Shown: piece by piece, positions 17,207-26,696 of the stretch
Layout of the letters: every line of letters begins with the position of its first letter
How positions within the stretch are numbered: the stretch's first letter is position 1
Assembly (NCBI GenBank): GCA_947474715.1
Contig: CANJJT010000004.1
Location: forward strand, 1 to 64,000
From: CAIYPG01 sp903864555
Lineage (GTDB): Bacteria; Pseudomonadota; Gammaproteobacteria; Burkholderiales; SG8-39
Direction of reading: 5' to 3'
Length of the DNA: 64,000 bases
Translations under genes and position numbers: made by a program
Notes under the pieces: model-generated
The model's database searches: none
Seen by the model: the letters and a program-made list of their open reading frames with translations, nothing else
What the model was told of the DNA's origin: nothing

Positions 17207-17986
17207 ATGGATCTGAATCTCAAAGGCAAGGTGGCCATCGTCGGCGGTGCCAGCGAAGGCATAGGCTATGGCATCGCGCGCACCCTGGCGGCCGAAGGCG
17301 CACGCGTGGCAATCTGGGCTCGGCGCGAGAAAAAACTCATGCCGGCGGCCGAGGCGATCGCAAAGGAGACCGGCGGTGAGGTGTTCCCGATCCAGGGCGA
17401 CTGCCGTCGCTACGATGACATCAAGCGCGTGGTGGCCGTCACCATGGAGCATTTTGGCCAGATCGACATCGTGGTGAACAACGATGGCGCGCCGCCCCTA
17501 GGCCCGATCGAGTCCTTCGATGACACCGCCTGGGAGCAGGCCATGGAGCGCAACTTCATGTACGTGGTGCGCATGGCAAGGGAGACCGTCCCGCATATGA
17601 AGGAGCGTGGCGGCAGCATTCTCAACATCATCTCGCGTGTGGCCATACAGCCACGCGTGAACTTCGCCCTGTCCACCGCGAGCTGGGATGCTGTGATCGG
17701 CTATGCCAAGACCCTGTGCCTGGAAATCGGCAAGTACGGCATCAGCGTCAATACCATTCTCTCCGGTTTGATCGAGACACCGCGCCTGCACAAGGTGGTG
17801 CTGACCGGCAACCAGGAAGAAGCTGAAGCCGAACGCAAGCGCCGCCTGGCAATGATCCCCATCGGAAAGATCGGCGTGCCCGAGGACATTGCCAGCCTGG
17901 TAGCCCTGCTGGTTTCCGAGCGTGGCCGCTATATCAACGGCACCTGCATCCAGGTCGATGGCGGCAGCCTGGCTGGCCTGCGTTGA
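17207..17986 (+). CDS. SDR-fold protein without YxxxK
   Basis: Protein of 259 aa with Rossmann motif GGASEGIG, NNDG in place of NNAG, and Ser (S143) in the SILNIIS strand. At the catalytic tetrad the sequence is ALSTASWDAVIGYAK: the Tyr position is S156 and the Lys position is W160. An active classical SDR needs both residues. The C-terminus (INGTCIQVDGGS) is normal, so the fold is intact. It starts 1 nt after the amidohydrolase stop. Either a non-redox or regulatory SDR, or one with different chemistry. Confidence 0.8.
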   Translation: MDLNLKGKVAIVGGASEGIGYGIARTLAAEGARVAIWARREKKLMPAAEAIAKETGGEVFPIQGDCRRYDDIKRVVAVTMEHFGQIDIVVNNDGAPPLGPIESFDDTAWEQAMERNFMYVVRMARETVPHMKERGGSILNIISRVAIQPRVNFALSTASWDAVIGYAKTLCLEIGKYGISVNTILSGLIETPRLHKVVLTGNQEEAEAERKRRLAMIPIGKIGVPEDIASLVALLVSERGRYINGTCIQVDGGSLAGLR

Positions 17987-18025
17987 ACTGAAATTCATGA
18001 ACATCACCATCCGGAGTCACCGAGC

Positions 18026-19474
18026 ATGACCGAACTGTCCAATCTGAATGCCATCGATGAAATGCGGCAACTGGCCGAACGAAAGCCGCCCTATTACTGG
18101 GAGTCGCTCAACTTCGCCGAACTGAGCAAGGAGTTCCCGCCGCCGCCGGATTTCTACAACACCGTCTACCGCATGCCCCGCGATCACATACGGGCGTTGC
18201 AGGAGATCCGCTTCAGGCAGCAGATCGAGCGCGCCTGGGAGGTGCCCTTTTATGCGCGGCGCTGGAAGGAGGCAGGTCTCGACAAGTCCGACATCCAGTG
18301 TGTCGATGACCTGGTCAAGCTGCCTCCCTACACTGTGCACGACGTGCGCGACAGCATCGACCGTCAGCCGCCCTTCGGGGACTTCATGGGCGTCACCGCA
18401 GCCGACGGCAAGCGACTTCCCATGGTGGTGCAGACCAGCGGGGGCACCACCGGCCTGCCGCGTGCCATGCTCTACACCCCGCGCGACCGCGAAATCATGT
18501 CCATCCTCGGCTCGCGCCGTCTCACCATGCACGGCGTGCGTCCGGGCGATCTGGTACAGGTGACGCGTGCCCTGGGGCTGCCCAATGGCGGATTCGCCGT
18601 GCGTGAGGCGCTGTGGAAATACACCGGTGCCATCCCGGTGATGACCGGCAGCGGCAATATCACCCCGACGCGGCGTCAGATCGAGATCATGCGCGCCTGG
18701 GGTGTCAGTGTCATCGTCGGCTTCCCCGCCTATCTTCGCCACATGGCCCTGTTTGCCAGGGACGAGATGAAAATCGATCCGCACAGTCTGGGCATACGCG
18801 CGCTCGACTCCAACATGGGCGCTGAAGACCGCCGTCCGATCGAGGAATTGTGGGGCGCGCGCTGCCACGACTTCTACGGCGCCCATGAGTCGGGCATGGT
18901 GGCGGCCGACTGCGTGTATCGCGACGGCATGCACATCATGGAGGATGCCTTCATCGTCGAGATACTCGACCCCCACACCGGCCAGCCGGTGGCCCAGGGC
19001 GAGAAGGGCAATCTGTGCATCACCTCGCTGTTCAAGTACAGCGCGCCGCTGATCCGCTACAACATCAGCGATATCTCCTGCATCATGCCGGGCACCTGCG
19101 AGTGCGGCAGCACGCTGCTGCGGCTTGAGCGCATCTTCGGCCGCAGCGACACCATGGTGAAGCTGCGCGGGGTGAACGTGTTCCCCGAGGCCATTGGCGC
19201 ATTGATTGCTGAGGACAAGCGTTTCAATGGCGAATTCTTCTGCGTGGTGGACCGGGTCGGGGCGGCAGGCAACGACGAGATGACGGTGTCCATCGAGGCG
19301 CTGGATCCGGCTGCCGACAAGGCCAGGCTTGCCGGGGATATGCAGCAGCGGTTTCGCGAGGCGCTGATGGTGAAGCTGCAGGTGAAGGTCGTGCAGCCCG
19401 GCGAACTCGAGCCGCTCACCGGCCTTTCCAAGAGCACCAAGGCGGCACGTCTGAAGGACAACCGCAAAGGCTGA
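18026..19474 (+). CDS. PaaK-like AMP-forming acyl-CoA ligase
   Basis: Protein of 482 aa. Adenylate motif TSGGTTGLPRAML, YGAHESGM, the Cys-rich turn GTCECGSTLLRLE and GRSDTMVKLRGVNVFP are hallmarks of phenylacetate-CoA ligase relatives. It should activate an aromatic or arylacetic acid with ATP and CoA. The conserved Lys region near the C-terminus (LSKSTKAARLKD) is present. It lies between the SDR and the ThDP enzyme. Substrate not predictable. Confidence 0.85.
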   Translation: MTELSNLNAIDEMRQLAERKPPYYWESLNFAELSKEFPPPPDFYNTVYRMPRDHIRALQEIRFRQQIERAWEVPFYARRWKEAGLDKSDIQCVDDLVKLPPYTVHDVRDSIDRQPPFGDFMGVTAADGKRLPMVVQTSGGTTGLPRAMLYTPRDREIMSILGSRRLTMHGVRPGDLVQVTRALGLPNGGFAVREALWKYTGAIPVMTGSGNITPTRRQIEIMRAWGVSVIVGFPAYLRHMALFARDEMKIDPHSLGIRALDSNMGAEDRRPIEELWGARCHDFYGAHESGMVAADCVYRDGMHIMEDAFIVEILDPHTGQPVAQGEKGNLCITSLFKYSAPLIRYNISDISCIMPGTCECGSTLLRLERIFGRSDTMVKLRGVNVFPEAIGALIAEDKRFNGEFFCVVDRVGAAGNDEMTVSIEALDPAADKARLAGDMQQRFREALMVKLQVKVVQPGELEPLTGLSKSTKAARLKDNRKG

Positions 19475-19526
19475 GCGCTACCACACCACAGTCACACCAC
19501 ACGACACAAGCACGGAGGTTCACGCA

Positions 19527-21176
19527 ATGAAGGTATTCGAAAGGCTGGCACAGGCCTTCAAGGCCGAGGGCGTGACCGCCACCTTCGGCATGATGGGCGA
19601 TGGCAACATGTTGTGGCTGTCCGAAATGCACCGTCTGGGGGTGAAGGTGCACGAGGTGCGCCACGAGGGCGCGGGTCTAGGCATGGCCGACGGCATGGCG
19701 CGAACCACCGGACAGCCGGGCGTGGCCACCACCACCTGCGGTCCTGGCGTGACGCAACTGGCCACCTCGCTGGTGGTGGCGAGCCGTGCACGCTCGCCGG
19801 TGGTGGCATTCTGCGGCGAGCATCCCATCAGCGACGATGAGTACAACCAGCGCCTGGACCAGGCTCGCTTTGCCGAGGCCTGCGAGACGGGCTTCGTGCG
19901 CCTGGGCATCGAGCAGGACACCGATGAGTGTGTGCGCAAGGCCTTCTACAAGGCGCGCACTGAAAGCCGTCCAGTGATGCTGAGCGTCCCGATGGACCTG
20001 CAGACCAGGAATTTCGAGGATGACGAGCCTTATGTGCCCTCGACCACGCTGATTACACCCTGGCCGGTGCATCCGGACCCGCGCGCCATCGAGGCGGCGG
20101 CTGACATCATCGCCGGAAGCAGGAAGCCGCTCATCATCGTTGGCAAGGGGGCGAGGCGCGCCAATGCCGGGCCGGAGATTCTCAGGCTGGCTGAGCGCAT
20201 CGGCGCCCTCATCGCCACATCGCTGCTGGCCAAGACCTGGCTCAACGAGGACGAGTTTCATGCCGGCATCTCCGGCAGCTACGCCAACCGGACCGCGATC
20301 AATTACTTCCATGAAGTCGATTGCGTCATCGGCTTCGGCGCCAGTCTCAATCGTTATACCACCGAGAATGGTTATCTGTATCCGGAAGCGCGCTTCGTGC
20401 AGTTCGACACCCAGCCCGGCGTGGTGATGGCCGGGGTCAAGGGCGCGCAGTGTTACGTGCAGTCCGATGCAAAGGCGGGCGCCGAGGCGCTGGACAAGGC
20501 CCTTGGCGTGCGTGGCTTCCGGCAGACCGGCTTTCGCACCCCCGAGATCCGCGCGAAGCTGAAGCTGCAATTCGAGGATCCCACCGAGTTCGCACTGGAT
20601 CCGGGCACGCTGGATCCGCGCAAGGCCTGCCTGCTCATCGATGAAATGGTGCCGCCGGAGATCGGCATGATCTCCGGCACCGGCATGGTGGCCAACATCT
20701 CCAACATGGTGATGCGGCGCCAGCGCCCGCTCAGCATGGCGAGCCACGCCTTTGGCTGCATCGGCCAGATGATGCCCGCCGCCATGGGCGCCATCGTCGC
20801 TACTGGTAACCAGCCCCTGGTGCTCCTGAATGGCGATGCCAGCACCATGATGCATCTGGGTGAATTCGAGACAGCGGTGCGCTATGGCATGCCGCTGCTC
20901 ATCGTCGTCATGAACAACGAGGCTCTGGGGCCGGAATACTACAGTCTGGAATTGAAGAAACGCGATCCCATGACCGCCATCGTCACCACGCCCGACCTGG
21001 GCGCGGTGGGCACGGCCCTGGGCGGGCGCGGCGCCCTGGTTCGCAAGCTGGACGATCTGCGTGCGGCCATTCAGTCCTGGGTGGACAAGCCCGGCCCCAT
21101 GATCATCGACGTGCGAGTCTCGCGCACGGTGCTGCCCATCCCTTACCGGCGTATCTATCACGGGTCCAATGATTGA
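19527..21176 (+). CDS. ThDP-dependent enzyme (acetolactate synthase / decarboxylase-like)
   Basis: Protein of 549 aa with an ACGGAGG site. The Pyr domain (1-170) holds the catalytic Glu in VRHEGAGLGMADG. The central domain is about 190-330. The PP domain binds ThDP-Mg through NGDAS...VVMNNEALG (GDA instead of GDG). Size and order fit the POX/AHAS/benzoylformate-decarboxylase superfamily; no typical AHAS regulatory subunit is nearby. Following an acyl-CoA ligase, it could be a 2-hydroxyacyl-CoA lyase-type or decarboxylase step (inference). Confidence 0.85.
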   Translation: MKVFERLAQAFKAEGVTATFGMMGDGNMLWLSEMHRLGVKVHEVRHEGAGLGMADGMARTTGQPGVATTTCGPGVTQLATSLVVASRARSPVVAFCGEHPISDDEYNQRLDQARFAEACETGFVRLGIEQDTDECVRKAFYKARTESRPVMLSVPMDLQTRNFEDDEPYVPSTTLITPWPVHPDPRAIEAAADIIAGSRKPLIIVGKGARRANAGPEILRLAERIGALIATSLLAKTWLNEDEFHAGISGSYANRTAINYFHEVDCVIGFGASLNRYTTENGYLYPEARFVQFDTQPGVVMAGVKGAQCYVQSDAKAGAEALDKALGVRGFRQTGFRTPEIRAKLKLQFEDPTEFALDPGTLDPRKACLLIDEMVPPEIGMISGTGMVANISNMVMRRQRPLSMASHAFGCIGQMMPAAMGAIVATGNQPLVLLNGDASTMMHLGEFETAVRYGMPLLIVVMNNEALGPEYYSLELKKRDPMTAIVTTPDLGAVGTALGGRGALVRKLDDLRAAIQSWVDKPGPMIIDVRVSRTVLPIPYRRIYHGSND

Positions 21177-21190
21177 GAGTGCCTAACAAT

Positions 21191-21212
21191 GCGAGGGGAC
21201 ACCTCCCCTCGC
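21191..21212 (+). terminator. Hairpin after ThDP enzyme
   Basis: Perfect 8-bp stem GCGAGGGG / CCCCTCGC with a 6-nt loop, 15 nt past the stop. The U-run is weak, but its position at the end of a five-gene plus-strand run supports termination. Confidence 0.5.
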
Positions 21213-21368
21213 GCTCCCCTATGTCAGGGCGCCTGACGGCAATTCTGTCAGGTGCTCCAAGTGATATTTCAGCTGCAAGATTGGCATTGACAAACGTGAT
21301 CAGATGCAGGCTACCCCGGTATCAACACGGTCCATGAAGCAAAACACAAACCTTGACAGGAGGCTTCG

Positions 21369-22340
21369 GTGAACAGGCATCCCAACATCATTGCAGGCGT
21401 GGCTGGACTGTGCATGCTGGCTGCGACAGGCCTGCTGCAGGCGCAGCAGTATCCGGTCAAACCCATACGCTTTGTCGTGCCCTATACCCCCGGCGGTATC
21501 ACCACAGTGATCACCCACCTGGTCGGTGGAAAACTGACCGATGCCTGGGGGCAGCCGGTGATCGTGGACAACAAGCCGGGTGGCAACGCAGCCATCGGTG
21601 CCGAGTTCGTCTCCAAGGCCCCGGCAGATGGTTACACCATCATGCTGATCGCCGCAGCGCACGTGGTGCTGCCCCATCTCACCGCCACACCCTATGATCC
21701 GATCAAGGATTTCTCGCCCATTGCCTCCCTCGATGCGAGCGACCAGCTCATGGTCGTGAGTCCAGGTCTGCCGGTGAACAACCTGAAGGAGTTCATTGCC
21801 TACGCGAAAGCCAGGCCAGGGCAGCTCAACTATGCCTCGGCCGGCAATGGCTCGTCCAATCATCTGGCCACCGAGCTTTTCAACATGATGGCCGGCACGC
21901 AAATCAGGCACATTCCCTACAAGGGCACGGGACAGGCCGTAACCGACGTCATGGCGGGGCAGGTGCAGTTGACCCTGAACACGCCGCTGCCGGTGGTGGC
22001 CATGGTGAAGTCCGGCAAGCTCAAGCCCATCGCCATGTCAGGCGAGAAGCGGCTGGCTTCTCTGCCGTCGGTGCCCACCTTCAATGAAGCCGGGTTGCCC
22101 GGATTCGAGGCCAAGAACTGGCACGGCGTCATCGGCCCCGCCGGCATTCCGCGCGATATCGTCAACAAGCTCTCGGCGGAGCTGGGCAGGATCATGGTCG
22201 GCGCCGATGTCACCGAGAAGATCATGGCCCAGGGCATAGAGCCCTTTGTCACCAATGCGGATCAGTTCCTTGCCTTGATGTTGGCCGACTCCGCCAAGTG
22301 GGCCAAGGTGATCAAGGCGGCCAATATCAAGATGGACTGA
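21369..22340 (+). CDS. Bug/TctC-family periplasmic solute receptor
   Basis: Protein of 323 aa; GTG start with AGGAGG 7 nt upstream. Signal peptide to about LLQAQ. Motifs YPVKPIRFVVPYTPGG, VDNKPGGNAAIGAE, RHIPYKGTGQAV. It has its own leader after the hairpin at 21191. It ends 4 nt before the convergent carboxyltransferase gene. Confidence 0.9.
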   Translation: MNRHPNIIAGVAGLCMLAATGLLQAQQYPVKPIRFVVPYTPGGITTVITHLVGGKLTDAWGQPVIVDNKPGGNAAIGAEFVSKAPADGYTIMLIAAAHVVLPHLTATPYDPIKDFSPIASLDASDQLMVVSPGLPVNNLKEFIAYAKARPGQLNYASAGNGSSNHLATELFNMMAGTQIRHIPYKGTGQAVTDVMAGQVQLTLNTPLPVVAMVKSGKLKPIAMSGEKRLASLPSVPTFNEAGLPGFEAKNWHGVIGPAGIPRDIVNKLSAELGRIMVGADVTEKIMAQGIEPFVTNADQFLALMLADSAKWAKVIKAANIKMD

Positions 22341-22344
22341 GCTG

Positions 22345-23898
22345 CTACGGCAGGTAAGGCACCCGGCTGGTCTGCCCCAGCTGGCTGCGCAGCACTTCCT
22401 GCGCGTCCTCGACGAACTCCTCCATCATCTGGCGCGTTTCGCGCGGGTCGATGATGTCCACCTGACCGGCATGCGCGGTGCGGAAGGGCGAGGCCAGTTC
22501 GCCCAGGCGGGTTTCGATTTCGGCGCGCTTGGCATCCGGGTCGGGTGCCGCGGCGATCTCGGCGCGGTAGGCCGCAGACACGCCACCGGAGATGTGCATG
22601 GAGCCCCAGTGGCCCGAGGGCCAGGCGTAGCGGCGGTACATGGTGTTGTTGCCGCCGCGGTGGTTGAGGCCGCCGGCCACGCCATAGACCTGGCGCATGA
22701 CGAAGGTGAGATAGGGCACTTGCGACAGGTTGAGGATGCCCAGCGCGCGCGCGCCCTGGCGGATGATGCCGTCCCGCTCGGACTGTTCACCGACCATGAA
22801 GCCCGGCTCATCGCAGAAATAGACGATGGGCAGGTGGAAGGTGTCGCAGATGGACAGGAAGCGCCCGACCTTGTCGGAGGCGGCCACGTCGAGCGCACCG
22901 CCGAGGAACATGCAGTTGTTGGCCATCACCCCGACCGGATAGCCGTTCACGCGCGCGAAACCGGTGATGCGCGAGCGGCCGTAGAGAGGCTGGATCTCGA
23001 AGAAGGAATCGAGGTCCAGCACCAGCTGCAGCAGCCGGCGCACGTTGTAGACCTTGCGCTGATTGTGCGGGATGAACGAGAGCAGCTCCTGCTGCGGCTC
23101 CACGGGCGGCGGCGCCGGCTCGGTGCGCGGCGGCATCTGCCAGACGTTCGGCGGCAGGTAGGAGAGGAAGCGCTTGATCTGCGCCAGCGCATCGGCTTCG
23201 TTCTCGGCGACATTGGCCACCACGCCGGAGTGCTTCACATGCACGTCCACCCCGCCCAGCGCCTCCTTGTCGATGTCCACACCCATGCTCGCCTTGACCA
23301 CCGGTGGGCCGCCGGCAAACAGCTGGCTGGTGCCCTTCACCATGACGTTGAAGTGGCAGAACACGCCATAGATGGCGGGCAGCCCGGCGGTCGAGCCGAG
23401 GATGGCGCTGACGCAGGGCACGCGCTGCAGCACGTCGAATTCCATGGTGCGGTCGGCGGTGGAGAGATAGGTGCGGCCGATCTTCTCGAAGGTGCGCACG
23501 CTGCCGCCGGCGGCATCGAGCAGGCGGATGAAGGGGATGCGGTTGGTGTAGGCCTGCTTGAGCGCCCACAGGCCCTTGTCGGCTACCGAGCCATCGGCGG
23601 CGCCGCCGCGGATGGTGAAGTCCCCGCCCAGCACCATGGCCTTGCGGCCGTTGATGCTGACGTAGCCGGTGACCGAATTGGCCGGCGTGAGCTTCTTCAG
23701 CGCATTGCCCTCCCATTCCGGCGTACCGGCGATGGTGCCGCCTTCGCGGAAGCTGCCCGGGTCGGCCAGCAGGTCGATGCGCTCGCGCACCGTGAGCTTG
23801 CCACGGCCCTTGTGGAAGGCCACGGCATCGGGCCCGCCCATCTCCCTGGCCATGGCGATACGGTGGTTCAGTTCATCGACTTCGGCTTGCCAGCTCAT
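22345..23898 (-). CDS. Acyl-CoA carboxylase beta (carboxyltransferase) subunit
   Basis: Protein of 517 aa of the propionyl-/methylcrotonyl-CoA carboxylase type: N-terminal GKLTVRERIDLLADPGSF, a glycine-rich CoA-binding first half, and GVMANNCMFLGGALDVAASDK in the second half. Full length for the family. The biotin carboxylase/BCCP subunit it needs is not in the window. Last gene of the minus-strand acyl-CoA run, 37 nt after the MaoC-like gene. Could be an orphan transferase with a decarboxylase role (inference). Confidence 0.85.
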   Translation of the reverse strand: MSWQAEVDELNHRIAMAREMGGPDAVAFHKGRGKLTVRERIDLLADPGSFREGGTIAGTPEWEGNALKKLTPANSVTGYVSINGRKAMVLGGDFTIRGGAADGSVADKGLWALKQAYTNRIPFIRLLDAAGGSVRTFEKIGRTYLSTADRTMEFDVLQRVPCVSAILGSTAGLPAIYGVFCHFNVMVKGTSQLFAGGPPVVKASMGVDIDKEALGGVDVHVKHSGVVANVAENEADALAQIKRFLSYLPPNVWQMPPRTEPAPPPVEPQQELLSFIPHNQRKVYNVRRLLQLVLDLDSFFEIQPLYGRSRITGFARVNGYPVGVMANNCMFLGGALDVAASDKVGRFLSICDTFHLPIVYFCDEPGFMVGEQSERDGIIRQGARALGILNLSQVPYLTFVMRQVYGVAGGLNHRGGNNTMYRRYAWPSGHWGSMHISGGVSAAYRAEIAAAPDPDAKRAEIETRLGELASPFRTAHAGQVDIIDPRETRQMMEEFVEDAQEVLRSQLGQTSRVPYLP

Positions 23899-23935
23899 GA
23901 CGGTTTCCTCTTGATGTTTCGTTGTTTTGACACGA

Positions 23936-24739
23936 TCAGGTCTCGATGCGGTTGATACGCGCCTCGACCATCACCTTGTTGTCTTTCGCCAGGCAGATGG
24001 CCTGCCAGCGGTCATTCGTTTCCTCGACCATCACCGAGAAGCGCTCATCCCAGAAGATGGGGCGCAGGAAGTAGATTTCCACGTCCAGTATGCGCGGCCG
24101 GAAGTGCCGCCAGATTTCCGCGCTGAGGTAGCGCACGCTCTGGCTGCCGCCCATGATGGGGGCGCGATAGCCGCTGCGCCTGGCCACCTCCGGGTCGAAG
24201 TGCAGGGCATTGCCGGGTTTGGAGAAGGCGGTGACCTGTTCCGGCGTGAGCGTGAAGCGCGCCACTTCCTTCAGGCCCTCCAGGGTCTTGATCACCGGCT
24301 CGGGCTTGCTGCCGGTGCCGCGCACCGCGGCCTTGGCCGGATCGGGCCGCAGCGACTTGCGAAAGGAGCTGAGCGCGCGCTCGCCATCGGCGCCGGAGAA
24401 CCAGCACTCGCTGGTGGCGACGGTGCCGCGCGGCACTGCTTCCACGCCGAGGATGCCGCCATTCACGGTGAGTGGTTCACCCAGGCGCATGGGGCGGTGC
24501 TGGATGAGCTTTTGCTGCATGTTCACCGCGCCATTGGAGCTGACGCCATTGCGCACGCCTTCGCGGATGGCCATGGTGATGAACACCACCGGATCGATCA
24601 TGCCCTGGTAGATCGCCGGGTCGATGCCGCAGATGGTGAGCAGCTGGTCCTGCTCGGCTGCCTCCACGCTGAGCACGCGCTCCGGATAACGCAGTCCGGC
24701 GTAGGGCTCGATGAACCTCACCTCGGGGGTGTCAGCCAT
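23936..24739 (-). CDS. MaoC-like double-hotdog protein, catalytic Asp replaced
   Basis: Protein of 267 aa from MADTPEVRF (AGGAGG upstream). The C-terminal hydratase motif reads FSKPGNALHFDPEVARRSGYRAPIMGG: His (H180) is kept but the Asp of the D-x4-H dyad is P175. Strong paralogue of 26697-27515 (TVNGGIL / GGSQ / LRPIFWDE shared). It may bind acyl-CoA without hydrating, or act by His alone. Confidence 0.75.
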   Translation of the reverse strand: MADTPEVRFIEPYAGLRYPERVLSVEAAEQDQLLTICGIDPAIYQGMIDPVVFITMAIREGVRNGVSSNGAVNMQQKLIQHRPMRLGEPLTVNGGILGVEAVPRGTVATSECWFSGADGERALSSFRKSLRPDPAKAAVRGTGSKPEPVIKTLEGLKEVARFTLTPEQVTAFSKPGNALHFDPEVARRSGYRAPIMGGSQSVRYLSAEIWRHFRPRILDVEIYFLRPIFWDERFSVMVEETNDRWQAICLAKDNKVMVEARINRIET

Positions 24740-25008
24740 GCTTTCCTCCTGGTCCCGCCTATCTGTTTCGGGGTGGCCGGGGCGTGTCTTCTTGGTGCCC
24801 TTGTGTTTCGGGCTGCCTTGCACGCGGTGTCGGCGCTCGGGGGATGATAGCGCAGGCCATTGGCACCGGGCATCGGGTGCGGGGATGGCTGTGCCTGTGT
24901 GCCGCTATGCGAACGCGGCAGGCAGCGTGCAGCGGAAAGAGAGGCACTCGATCGCATTGCCCTTGGGGTGATGCCCCCCGCAGCGGATCAGCGAACCTTA
25001 CTTCGCCT
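24740..25008. other. 269-nt gap without recognisable gene
   Basis: Between the MaoC-like gene and the acyl-CoA synthetase on the minus strand. It has high GC and no supported frame. It is the longest gap inside the otherwise tight acyl-CoA run. Confidence 0.35.
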
Positions 25009-26430
25009 TCAGGCCTGGCTACCCGAGACAGGCCGCACCAGCGCCGCCACCGTTTGCACCGCGCGCACCGGTTCCTCGAACACGAGGAAGCCGGCCGCCT
25101 CCATGCTGGCGCGGTTGTTCGGGCTGTAGCCGCCGCACAGCACGAAGAGTTTGTGCGGGTGCTGCCGGCGCGCCTCCAGCAGCGCATCGCGGAACCCGAG
25201 GAAGTGGCTGTCCACCTTGCCCAGTTGCAGGAGGAAGATGAACACCGTGTCCACCTCGTCCTGGGCGGCCACCAGCGCCAGGATGCGGTTGAACAGGCCC
25301 ATGTCGTTGATGATCTGCGCCGTCACGTCGTAGGGGTTGAAGGGCGAGGAGAAGGGGATCAGCGCCTTGATCTGCTGCTGCACCGCGGCCGGGGGCGTCG
25401 GCAGTTGCAGTCCGGCGCGCGCGGCGGCATCGGCCATCAGCACGCCCACCCCGCCGGAAATCGAAATGGTCGCAATGCGCGGGCTGCGCGGGAACACGCC
25501 ATTGGCAAAGGCGTAGGCCGTGTCCACCTGTTGCTCCATCGACTGCATGCGCAGCGTCCCGGTGTCGCGGAACAGGCGCGCGTAGGCGGCCTCATCGCCG
25601 GCATCGGAGCCGGTGTGCGCAGTGATGGCCTGCATGCCTTCGGGGGAACTGCCCGGCTTCAACATGAGCACGGGCTTGCCGCGGCTGGCCGCTTTCAGCA
25701 GCGCGGCGCGCAGCCGGTCCATGTCCTTGCAGCCTTCCAGGTAGGCCATGATGGGGCCGGTGTCGGGCTCGTCGGCCAGCCATTCGATGCAGCGCGCCAC
25801 ATCGATGTCGGCTTCATTGCCGGTGCTCACCCACTTGTCCAGGCCGATGCCGCGCTCCATGGCCAGTGCCGCACTGTAGGCCCCCACGGCGCCGCTCTGG
25901 CTCACCATGGAGACCCGGCCGGGCTTGGGCCAGATGTTCTCCAGCACCGTGGAGAAGGTCAGCATCACCCCGGCGCTGATGTTCATGAAGCCCAGGCAGT
26001 TGGGGCCGAGCAGCAGCACGCCGGCTGCTCGGCAGCGGTCGCGCATGCGCGCCTGCTGTTCGCGCCCGGCGGCGCTCACTTCGGCAAAGCCGGCACTGAA
26101 CATGGCGATGGCACGCACCCCTTTGGCGATGCAATCCTCCACCGCCTGCACCGCCGCATCCGCAGGCAGCGCGATCAGGGCGAGGTCCACGTGGCCGGGA
26201 ATGTCGGCCACGCTGGCATAGGCACGCAGGCCCTGCAGTGTGCCGCCCCGCGGGTTGACCGGATACAGCGCGCCCGTGTAGCCGGCCCGCAGGGTGTAGT
26301 CGATGGGGCGCCCGCCGATGCGCGTGGCGTCGGAGGATGCACCGATCACCGCGATGGAGCGCGGCCGGAACAGCGCATCGGCTGCGCTGACCGTGGCCGG
26401 CGTGGCTGTGGCGGGTGGGGTGTCATGCAT
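25009..26430 (-). CDS. NDP-forming acyl-CoA synthetase, alpha-type part only
   Basis: Protein of 473 aa from MHDTPPATA (AGGAAG upstream). CoA-binding domain about 15-140 (FRPRSIAVIGASSD, LYPVNPRGG), then succinyl-CoA-ligase-like domains with LLGPNCLGFMN, SQSGAVGAYSAAL and AITAHTGSDAG. The ATP-grasp beta domain of the usual 700-aa enzyme is absent and not encoded next door. It may need a beta subunit elsewhere, or only bind acyl-CoA. Confidence 0.8.
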   Translation of the reverse strand: MHDTPPATATPATVSAADALFRPRSIAVIGASSDATRIGGRPIDYTLRAGYTGALYPVNPRGGTLQGLRAYASVADIPGHVDLALIALPADAAVQAVEDCIAKGVRAIAMFSAGFAEVSAAGREQQARMRDRCRAAGVLLLGPNCLGFMNISAGVMLTFSTVLENIWPKPGRVSMVSQSGAVGAYSAALAMERGIGLDKWVSTGNEADIDVARCIEWLADEPDTGPIMAYLEGCKDMDRLRAALLKAASRGKPVLMLKPGSSPEGMQAITAHTGSDAGDEAAYARLFRDTGTLRMQSMEQQVDTAYAFANGVFPRSPRIATISISGGVGVLMADAAARAGLQLPTPPAAVQQQIKALIPFSSPFNPYDVTAQIINDMGLFNRILALVAAQDEVDTVFIFLLQLGKVDSHFLGFRDALLEARRQHPHKLFVLCGGYSPNNRASMEAAGFLVFEEPVRAVQTVAALVRPVSGSQA

Positions 26431-26450
26431 GGTGTCGACTTCCTGTGCAG

Positions 26451-26627
26451 CTATTCGGAGAAATTCATGTTGATGTCTTTGGCCACCTTGCGCCAGCGGG
26501 CCGCTTCTTCTTCGTAGATCTGGCGGAAGCGCTCCGGGCTGGTGCCCACGAGGATGGTGCCATCGTCTTCGAGTTTGCGCTGCACGTCGACGGACTTCGC
26601 CACTCTGGCCAGTTCGTGCAGGGGACG
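26451..26627 (-). pseudogene. 3' relic of a Bug/TctC receptor gene
   Basis: Only the last 58 or so codons of a receptor survive: VDVQRKLEDDGTILVGTSPE, then ERFRQIYEEEAARWRKVA and KDINMNFSE-stop. They are almost identical to the C-terminus of the receptor at 37284-38276 (KDINMKFTE). No signal peptide, N-lobe or ligand loop is present. It lies between the acyl-CoA synthetase and a MaoC-like gene, the mark of a past deletion or recombination. Confidence 0.8.
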
Positions 26628-26696
26628 TTTCATGATGCCCCCGCTTGCGGTGTCGTCGGGCTCGCGGCCCGATCTCATTGCGTTCCGGACAGTGCC

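Noticed and set aside
22471..23955. 494-aa plus-strand frame opposite the carboxyltransferase
   Set aside because: Antisense shadow; the minus-strand product has clear family motifs.
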